Of a DNA stretch of 7,786 bases, positions 1-6,040 are shown in pieces; the stretch's first letter is position 1, and every line of letters starts with the position of its first letter. Made by a program: the position numbers and the translations under genes. This DNA comes from Bacteroidota bacterium (GTDB taxonomy: Bacteria > Bacteroidota > Bacteroidia > UKL13-3), in the NCBI GenBank assembly GCA_018883485.1, contig VEQB01000098.1, positions 1 through 7,786 of the forward strand, given 5' to 3'. Under the pieces are notes generated by a model, which saw nothing but the letters and a program-made list of their open reading frames with translations, did no database searches and was not told the DNA's origin.

Positions 1-616
1 GAATGATGCTGTCTTTATTATTGCTAAAATTAAAATCCAAAACTCCCTCAAATCTTCCTCCAATAATAAGCGCACCTTGATGGTCGTATTTAATCAAGTT
101 TGCCTCTGCAATGGCTCCATTGGGTCCCAAATTATTTTCATAATAACCACCAATTCTTTTTACCCATTCGAAATTTCCATTGGCATTTATTTTTAATACA
201 AAACCTGTACTCTGTATCCATGAACTTAATGTATCCAAGCCAGATCCTGGATTAAAATCAATCAGACCTTCAAAATTGCCAGATACATATATATTCCCAT
301 CCTGGTCACTGGTAAAGGATTCAGCAGCATTATTCAGGTTGTTTCCAAAATCATAGATCCAGAGTAATTGCCCACTTGGAGAAACTTTACTTATAAAAAC
401 ATCTTTGTAACCTTTTGAAACAAGAAAATGTGTAGAACTAAAATAACAGGTATCATCATAAACTCCCATCACAATACTATTTCCAAATGGATCTATTAGG
501 ATGTTTTTACCATAATCATATCCTTTTCCTCCATAGGTTTGAACCCAATTGAGTTTTTGAGAAAATACATTGAGAAACACTAAGTTTAATAGTGACAAGA
601 GGAGGATTTTTTTCAT
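1..616 (-). CDS. Secreted SBBP-like beta-propeller repeat protein, 3' part missing
   Basis: The reading frame opens with ATG at 616-614 and stays open for 205 codons to the left edge, so the C-terminus lies outside the window. Residues 1-19 form a signal peptide (MKK, then a Leu-rich core ending VFS) with Gln20 as likely first mature residue. The rest shows imperfect repeats of roughly 70 residues: a 'DxxGNxxVxG' strand (about 42-51, 104-113, 178-187), a 'GxxDFNPGSG' type turn (117-126, weaker at 191-197), then 'VFISKVSPSGQLLWIYDFG' (73-91) matched by 'GFVLKINANGNFEWVKRIG' (138-156). This is the pattern of the SBBP/beta-propeller proteins common in secreted Bacteroidota proteins, which often end in a T9SS tail; that tail cannot be seen here. 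Enzymatic activity is not indicated; a surface or secreted structural/binding role is inference. It is divergent from the gene starting at 807. Confidence 0.85.
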   Translation of the reverse strand, partial: MKKILLLSLLNLVFLNVFSQKLNWVQTYGGKGYDYGKNILIDPFGNSIVMGVYDDTCYFSSTHFLVSKGYKDVFISKVSPSGQLLWIYDFGNNLNNAAESFTSDQDGNIYVSGNFEGLIDFNPGSGLDTLSSWIQSTGFVLKINANGNFEWVKRIGGYYENNLGPNGAIAEANLIKYDHQGALIIGGRFEGVLDFNFSNNKDSII

Positions 617-635
617 TGCTTTTAGCTAATCCCCC

Positions 636-643
636 CAAATCTA
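636..643 (-). promoter_or_regulatory. Candidate Bacteroidota -7 element for the leftward secreted-protein gene
   Basis: On the minus strand this reads TAGATTTG, an exact match to the Bacteroidota -7 consensus TAnnTTTG, 19 nt upstream of the ATG at 616. Transcription would start near 630, giving a leader of about 14 nt. No convincing -33 TTG lies at the usual distance, so the call rests on the -7 match and position only. Confidence 0.4.
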
Positions 644-700
644 AAGCTTTTCAATATTTCAGACTTCTTAATTTATTAAATATCATAACCATTCATTAAT

Positions 701-741
701 TGTTTTGTGTGTATTATTTGGACATAAATTGTGACAAAACA
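701..741. repeat. 8-bp perfect inverted repeat in the divergent spacer
   Basis: TGTTTTGT (701-708) and ACAAAACA (734-741) are exact reverse complements, with arm centres 33 bp apart, about three helical turns. The pair lies upstream of both candidate promoters, a position where a regulator could act on the two divergent genes. In an AT-rich spacer of this size about one such match is expected by chance, so a function is speculative. Confidence 0.3.
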
Positions 742-760
742 GCTAAGTTCTTAAGTGAAG

Positions 761-786
761 TTGTTTCTACATTTCTGTTATATTTG
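761..786 (+). promoter_or_regulatory. Candidate Bacteroidota promoter for the PNGase F-like gene
   Basis: TATATTTG at 779-786 matches the -7 consensus TAnnTTTG exactly. A TTG at 761-763 could serve as the -33 element, but the 15-nt spacing is shorter than usual for this promoter class. Transcription would start near 790-793, leaving a leader of about 15 nt before the TTG start at 807. That short leader has no Shine-Dalgarno sequence and is AT-rich, as is common in this phylum. Confidence 0.5.
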
Positions 787-806
787 GCACTTTAAAAATT
801 TAGATT

Positions 807-3800
807 TTGAAAAAATTATTACTATTTATTCTTCTCTTCTCGATTGGTATATCTTCTGATGCTCAAAATGTTGGAGATACCATCAAGGTAAAAACCTTCC
901 ATTATGGAAGTAATAACAGAGATACACTTGCTGTTTTTCCCAACAACAATTTAACCTATGAGAAAATTATTCTCAAGTACAATATGCGTTGTAAAAACGG
1001 ATTGGTTTCTACAGGGGATAACAGAAATTTAGGCTGCGGCGAATGGGATTACTCTTGCAATACCTACATAGCCGATTCTAGTAAGATAGAATTGGTGTTA
1101 AATACGCAGGCCAATTATGTTATTTCTAACTTCTCAGGCAGTGTGTTTCCCTACACATCAAAACCGGTGTACGACTATTATCGCTACAGTTACCAGAAAT
1201 TAAAATTAGATTCTATAAGTGTAGACTCTCAATTTGCTATTAATGCAGGAACCGCAAGTTTAACAAATGGCTTAAACACCAACCAAAATTCGGGTAAATC
1301 TCAATTTCTATATTTAGCCTCAGAATTAACAAATAGTGGCTTAAGTGCTGGGCTTTTGCATAGCATATTACTTAAAGTTAAAAATGAAGGAGGAAAAGCT
1401 AGCTTCTTTAAAGTACGCATTAAACATACTAATGCTAACCAATTGATGCCCGGAATGGCAGATACTGCCGGCTTTACAGAGGTTTATTTTGGCGACTACC
1501 CTTTTGTTTCAGAAGAAAACAGAATACTGTTCAATACTCCCTTTAATTGGAATGGCAGTGACAATATACTAGTAGAGTTCTCTTTTACAAACAGTGTTAA
1601 AGGAAATAATGCTATTATTTTAGAGGCAAGGTCGGAATCTAGCATTATGGGTATTTACACCAATAATAATTATGCAGTAGACTTAAGTAATAATGGCCAT
1701 GTAATGATTGATACGAATTTGTTTTATACCATTAACAACGAAATAACTATTGCTTTTTGGGCCTTCGGTGATGCTTCTAAAATGCCTCAATCCAATAGCA
1801 TCTTGTATGGCACAGATAACAATATTAATAACAGACAATTAAATATTCACTTACCTCATAGTAGCAATAATATTTATTTTGATTGTGGCTTTGCAGCAGG
1901 AGGCTATGATAGAATAAATAAGATTGCCACACCCCAAGAGCAAGGCGGGCAATGGAACCATTGGGTATTTACTAAAAATGCAAGTTCAGGAACTATGAAC
2001 ATTTATTTGAATGGAAAATTATGGTTGTCTGGCACCGCCAAAACAAAAGCCATTAAGATAATGCGCTTGGTGCTAGGTAAAGACAATAACCTTAACAATA
2101 ACTTTAAAGGAAAGGTAAATAAATTAGCCATCTGGAATAAAGAATTACCAGATTCTTTCATAGTAGCTGTAATGAACCAAGCGATAGAAACCCTTATTCC
2201 ATTTGCATCTAACCTTGTTTCCTATTACCCAATGAGTGAAAGTAGCGGTAAAAACATTATCGAATTTAATAGCCAGAAAAGCAGCTTAGGTTCAAACCTA
2301 AATTGGAGCTTTGAGCGCGGAGAAAACTTAATAAGAAACTTTTATGGACTTGATATTCGCCCAAGTATTCGCTTTACAAGGGGTATCTATAATACTACTC
2401 CTCAAACTGCAATTAGCAACGATTCGGTTCAAAGAAACTCTAATATTATTCAGAATTACAGCATTACCTCTAAGGCAGGAGTTACACCAATGGCAAATGA
2501 TATTGTTAATTTGGTAAGCACCACAGATAGTCTTTTTTGGGCCTCACCGAGTTATGTTTATAATGGAAATAGTGGTTCAAAAACACCAATAGATTCTATT
2601 GCAAATGTAGCCGAAGGAAGTTATACCATAAGCAATTTAACTTATTACAGAAGGTTCCCATGGTTTAACGAGATTATGTCGTTTGTTACCCCTTATGGTA
2701 TTGGTTTGAACCTAGGCATGAGTGGTAGAACATGGTACTTTGACGTTACCGATTTTGCACCAATTTTGAAAGATAAAAAGCGTATTTTAATGACCCTAGG
2801 CGGCCAAAACCAAGAACAAAACGATGTTGAATTTTGGTTCATTGTAGGTACGCCTGTTAGAAATGTAATAGATTTTAACCAAGTGTACCAGGGCGCACCA
2901 AGAGGAGGTAATGCTCCTTTAACACAAATAAATAGCGGCGCAAGATTCCCTATGGTTAAAGCTTTAGCCCCAAGCATTGCAACTTCTTTTAAGTTTAGGT
3001 CTATTATAACAGGCCACGGTGCAGAAGGTGAATTTGAAGCCAACGGTGGCCAAGTAGAGCATTACTTAAACTTTAATAACAATGCTAAAAAAACAAACTG
3101 GGTTATCTCTAAAGAATGTGCCTTCAACCCAATCTTTCCTCAAGGAGGAACTTGGGTGTATGATAGGCAAGGTTGGTGCCCAGGGGAAAGCTCACTAGTA
3201 AAAGAATGGGATATTACAGACGTAGTTAAAGCCGGCGATTCTATTAGCATAGATTACGATGCATCTAATCCACCTAATGCAAGCGGCTCATACAATTACA
3301 TAGTTGCGCATCAATTGGTAAGTTATGGCAATTTAAACCATAACCTAGATGCCAGAATAATAGAGGTTGTACATCCAACAGATAATGTAGTATACGCCCG
3401 CAGGAATCCTTATTGCTCGCAGCCGAAAGTGGTAGTGCAGAATTCTGGTAAACAAACTATTCAAAACATCCAATTTAGCTATTGGATTAACAATGCAGAA
3501 AAACAAAGCTTTACTTGGTATGGAAATTTAGTCTCTTTACAAACAGATACAATTACTTTACCTATTCAGGCATTATACAACAGTGGTATGCAAACAACTG
3601 GAAATCGCTTTTATGTAAGCTTAGTGCAAACCAATAACAAAGCCGATGATTATGCTTTAAATAATACCTATAGCACAGGTTTTGTAAGACCTGAAATAAT
3701 TCCATCTGTTTTTACCTTAGAATTTAGAACCAACAACAGAGCTACAGAAAATGGTTATAAGCTCTATGATGCTTGGGATAATTTGATTGACTCGAAAGAC

Positions 3801-4280
3801 TTTACGGAAGCAAATACTACTTTTACTAAAGCCTACAACTTAGGAGGCTGCTATAAATTAGTAGTAACAGATAGTGGTCACGATGGCGTACAATGGTGGG
3901 CTAATTCTGCCCAAGGTACCGGTTTTATAAGATTAAAAAGAGCCAATAATCAAATTCTTAAAACCTTTCAACCAGATTTTGGAGGCGGTTTTGAATACTA
4001 TTTTACTACCAATTGGGCTTTAGGGAAAGAGGACCTTAGCCTAGACAATACTGTTTTGGTTTATCCTAATCCAGCAAAAGATTTTATTGTGGTAAGTGGA
4101 ACCAATTTAGAAAATGCCAAGGTAAGTTTGGTAAATATGATGGGCCAAACATTAATAGAAACGCAATTTAACAAGAGTAATAATTTACAAATTCCTTTGA
4201 GTGAATTACCAATAGGGATTTATTTAGTAGTTGTATCTAACGGTGAAGAAAGTGTGGTGAGAAAAATAGTTAAACAATAA
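807..4280 (+). CDS. Secreted PNGase F-like protein with inserted LamG domain and T9SS type A sorting tail
   Basis: Exported protein of 1157 residues. TTG at 807 is the chosen start: an in-frame TAG sits at 801-803, the first in-frame ATG is residue 60, and only the TTG start supplies the signal peptide (about 1-19, then Gln20). Visible modules: first part of a PNGase F N-terminal domain with 'CGEWDY' (77-82; Asp81 matches catalytic Asp60 of PNGase F); a beta-rich segment (about 120-275); a LamG/concanavalin-like domain (about 296-450); the rest of the PNGase F N-domain ('FVTPYG' 626-631, 'FDVTDF' 645-650, 'VGTP' 680-683); its C-domain (about 686-840, 'PQGGTW', 'DRQGWCPG', Cys771 and Cys791); a CARDB-like segment (about 845-960); a beta module with 'GGCYKLVVTDSG' (1013-1024); and a T9SS sorting domain (about 1078-1157, 'VYPNPAKD' 1085-1092). 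PNGase F cleaves N-glycans from asparagine. Whether this homologue does so is uncertain, because Glu118 appears to be Gly and the Glu206 region is altered. It is probably cell-surface or secreted. Asn is visibly abundant. Confidence 0.88.
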   Translation: MKKLLLFILLFSIGISSDAQNVGDTIKVKTFHYGSNNRDTLAVFPNNNLTYEKIILKYNMRCKNGLVSTGDNRNLGCGEWDYSCNTYIADSSKIELVLNTQANYVISNFSGSVFPYTSKPVYDYYRYSYQKLKLDSISVDSQFAINAGTASLTNGLNTNQNSGKSQFLYLASELTNSGLSAGLLHSILLKVKNEGGKASFFKVRIKHTNANQLMPGMADTAGFTEVYFGDYPFVSEENRILFNTPFNWNGSDNILVEFSFTNSVKGNNAIILEARSESSIMGIYTNNNYAVDLSNNGHVMIDTNLFYTINNEITIAFWAFGDASKMPQSNSILYGTDNNINNRQLNIHLPHSSNNIYFDCGFAAGGYDRINKIATPQEQGGQWNHWVFTKNASSGTMNIYLNGKLWLSGTAKTKAIKIMRLVLGKDNNLNNNFKGKVNKLAIWNKELPDSFIVAVMNQAIETLIPFASNLVSYYPMSESSGKNIIEFNSQKSSLGSNLNWSFERGENLIRNFYGLDIRPSIRFTRGIYNTTPQTAISNDSVQRNSNIIQNYSITSKAGVTPMANDIVNLVSTTDSLFWASPSYVYNGNSGSKTPIDSIANVAEGSYTISNLTYYRRFPWFNEIMSFVTPYGIGLNLGMSGRTWYFDVTDFAPILKDKKRILMTLGGQNQEQNDVEFWFIVGTPVRNVIDFNQVYQGAPRGGNAPLTQINSGARFPMVKALAPSIATSFKFRSIITGHGAEGEFEANGGQVEHYLNFNNNAKKTNWVISKECAFNPIFPQGGTWVYDRQGWCPGESSLVKEWDITDVVKAGDSISIDYDASNPPNASGSYNYIVAHQLVSYGNLNHNLDARIIEVVHPTDNVVYARRNPYCSQPKVVVQNSGKQTIQNIQFSYWINNAEKQSFTWYGNLVSLQTDTITLPIQALYNSGMQTTGNRFYVSLVQTNNKADDYALNNTYSTGFVRPEIIPSVFTLEFRTNNRATENGYKLYDAWDNLIDSKDFTEANTTFTKAYNLGGCYKLVVTDSGHDGVQWWANSAQGTGFIRLKRANNQILKTFQPDFGGGFEYYFTTNWALGKEDLSLDNTVLVYPNPAKDFIVVSGTNLENAKVSLVNMMGQTLIETQFNKSNNLQIPLSELPIGIYLVVVSNGEESVVRKIVKQ

Positions 4281-4288
4281 AAACAAAT

Positions 4289-4612
4289 TTAAGAGTTCGT
4301 GCGCTTCAAAAAATAGGGAATCTCTACATCACTTTCTTGTTCTTTTTGCAACCAATAAGCGGCACTAACAATATCGCCTTTATGGGTGCGTAAAATTCTT
4401 CCATAGATGGCATTGGTTGGATTAAACATTAAATCTGTTACGCCTAAAGTGTAAAGCTCTGGTGTGGTTGCAGGCGCACACACCACTGTGTATCCATTTC
4501 CATTGAGCAAGGCTGTTAAAAACTTAGCTCTCTCTTCTGAGATGCCTTTCTCTACAATTGAACAGGGTGTTCCACCTAAATCTTCAACAGTATGATTTTG
4601 ATTTAATGCCAT
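4289..4612 (-). CDS. Conserved-looking small soluble protein of unknown function at the end of the nuo operon
   Basis: This 107-residue protein is not assigned to a family. It starts at ATG 4612, 12 nt after the nuoN stop and on the same strand, so it is very likely co-transcribed as the last gene of the nuo operon. No signal peptide or membrane segment is seen, so a cytoplasmic location is expected. Visible parts: 'CSIVEKGISEERAKFLTALL' (17-36), which looks like a short helix after a strand; 'YTVVCA' (41-46); 'LGVTDLMFNPTNAIYGRIL' (56-74), a beta-rich region; and a C-terminus with 'AAYW' (84-87) and 'EIPYF' (97-101). Cys17 and Cys45 are the only cysteines, without a metal-binding pattern. 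Position suggests a role linked to complex I or its assembly, but that is inference only. Its stop lies 8 nt from the stop of the convergent PNGase F-like gene. Coding status is supported by the tight spacing and the lack of any competing frame. Confidence 0.75.
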   Translation of the reverse strand: MALNQNHTVEDLGGTPCSIVEKGISEERAKFLTALLNGNGYTVVCAPATTPELYTLGVTDLMFNPTNAIYGRILRTHKGDIVSAAYWLQKEQESDVEIPYFLKRTNS

Positions 4613-4624
4613 AATGGTATCGTA

Positions 4625-6040
4625 TTATAAAAGGTTAGTATAGCTTGCTATGTATTCGTAAATAGGTCCATATAGGCCAATAAATAATATGCCAGCTAAA
4701 CATATAATTAAAGCAATCTTGGTAATAGGCGCTAAACTAATTGCAAGGATTGGAGTTTCATTTTTCTCCATAAAAATATTTTTAACTACCCGCAAATAAT
4801 AATAAAAAGAAACAACCATGTTTAATGCGGCAAAGGAAATTAAGAGATAATAACCTTTAGAGGCTGCAGCCAATAATAGAAAAAACTTTCCAAAAAATCC
4901 TGCTGTTGGCGGCACTCCTGCCAAAGAAAAAAGTGCAATGGCTAAGGTCCAGCTTAAGAATTTATTCTCCTGGTAAAAGCCTTTGTAATCGCTAATGTTT
5001 TCTTTACCCGTATAATCACTAATAACACCTACCACGCCAAATGCAGCTAAATTAGATACAAGATAAACCAACATAAAATAAATAACTGCTGTTTGCGAAA
5101 GTGTTGCAGAACCTATAAGAGCAAATAGAATATATCCCACCTGAGCAATAGAAGAAAAAGCTAAAAAACGTTTGATATTTTCTTGGCGCATGGCAAATAA
5201 ATTGCCAATTAAAACAGTGAGAACAGATACAACTGCCAAACTTAAAACATAGGTAGCTTCTAAATTATGAAACACCTTGTACAAAACTTGAATGAACACA
5301 AAGGCAATGGCAGACTTAGACACTACAGATAAAAATGCTGTAACAGCAACAGGCGAGCCTTCATATACATCGGCTGTCCATAAGTGAAAAGGCACCACGC
5401 TCATCTTAAATGCAAAACCAGAAAAGAGCAATACAAAAGCAAATTGGCTAAGTATATTTACTTCTAAATTTTGAGCAATAGCAGCATAATGTAAACTCCC
5501 ACAAAGACCATAAATAAAAGAGACACCCAATAATAAAATAGCACTAGAAAAGGCCGAAGAAAGAATTAACTTAATGGCAGCTTCAGCAGATTTTCTTTTA
5601 TCTAGTTGAAAATTAGCCGCAGCCGCTAAGGGTATAGTTGCCAATTCTAAACCTAAATAAAAGAAAAGTAAATTGGCACTAGATAACATAAAGAACATTC
5701 CTAATAAAGAAGAAAGCAATAAGAGATAAAACTCAAGTAAATTTCTATGCTGCTTGAGCCAATCAAAAGATAAGGCAGAAATTAATAATAAGCCAAAACT
5801 TAAAATCGATTTTTGCAATTGAATAAGGGCATTACTCTGAAACATATCATTAAATAGTAGCGCATCAGTTGGTTCAAACAGAAAAAAAAGAGAACTGCCC
5901 AGTAGTAGCGTATTTACTAAATGAACAAGAGTGCTAGGTTTTACGCCATTGCTGCCAACAAAAATAAATAGCAGCATAAAAATACTAAAACTTATGATAA
6001 GCTCATGCTTAAAGGCTAAAATACTTTCTAATCCAATCAT
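4625..6040 (-). CDS. nuoN: NADH-quinone oxidoreductase subunit N (complex I)
   Basis: Membrane subunit of respiratory complex I and one of three antiporter-like subunits that pump protons when NADH is oxidised by quinone. The 471-residue length is close to the E. coli protein (about 485), and the sequence is hydrophobic throughout, as expected for about 14 transmembrane helices. Family signatures are intact: 'YLGLELATIP' (128-137) with Glu132 in TM5; 'FKMSVVPFHLWTADVYEGSP' (211-230) with Lys212 in TM7 and His219; 'SVVSKSA' (238-244) with Lys242 in TM8; and 'GVPPTAGFFGKF' (375-386) with Lys385 in TM12. These match the proton-channel residues Glu133, Lys217, Lys247 and Lys395 of E. coli NuoN. 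The ATG at 6040 overlaps the nuoM stop by 4 nt (ATGA), which points to translational coupling. The gene order L-M-N is the usual one. Confidence 0.97.
   Translation of the reverse strand: MIGLESILAFKHELIISFSIFMLLFIFVGSNGVKPSTLVHLVNTLLLGSSLFFLFEPTDALLFNDMFQSNALIQLQKSILSFGLLLISALSFDWLKQHRNLLEFYLLLLSSLLGMFFMLSSANLLFFYLGLELATIPLAAAANFQLDKRKSAEAAIKLILSSAFSSAILLLGVSFIYGLCGSLHYAAIAQNLEVNILSQFAFVLLFSGFAFKMSVVPFHLWTADVYEGSPVAVTAFLSVVSKSAIAFVFIQVLYKVFHNLEATYVLSLAVVSVLTVLIGNLFAMRQENIKRFLAFSSIAQVGYILFALIGSATLSQTAVIYFMLVYLVSNLAAFGVVGVISDYTGKENISDYKGFYQENKFLSWTLAIALFSLAGVPPTAGFFGKFFLLLAAASKGYYLLISFAALNMVVSFYYYLRVVKNIFMEKNETPILAISLAPITKIALIICLAGILFIGLYGPIYEYIASYTNLL

Noticed and set aside
671..681. Small palindrome ATTTA-T-TAAAT in the divergent spacer
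   Set aside because: Five-base AT-only arms are expected by chance in such AT-rich sequence, and the stem would be too weak to act as a terminator.
2693..3043. Minus-strand open frame of 116 codons
   Set aside because: It is antisense to the PNGase F-like coding sequence, which has strong domain matches here. The translation has no recognisable domain and no operon context.
4281..4330. Possible terminator between the convergent genes
   Set aside because: The area is A/T-rich, with A-runs after 4280 and at 4309-4314, but no stem with GC content precedes a T-run on either strand.
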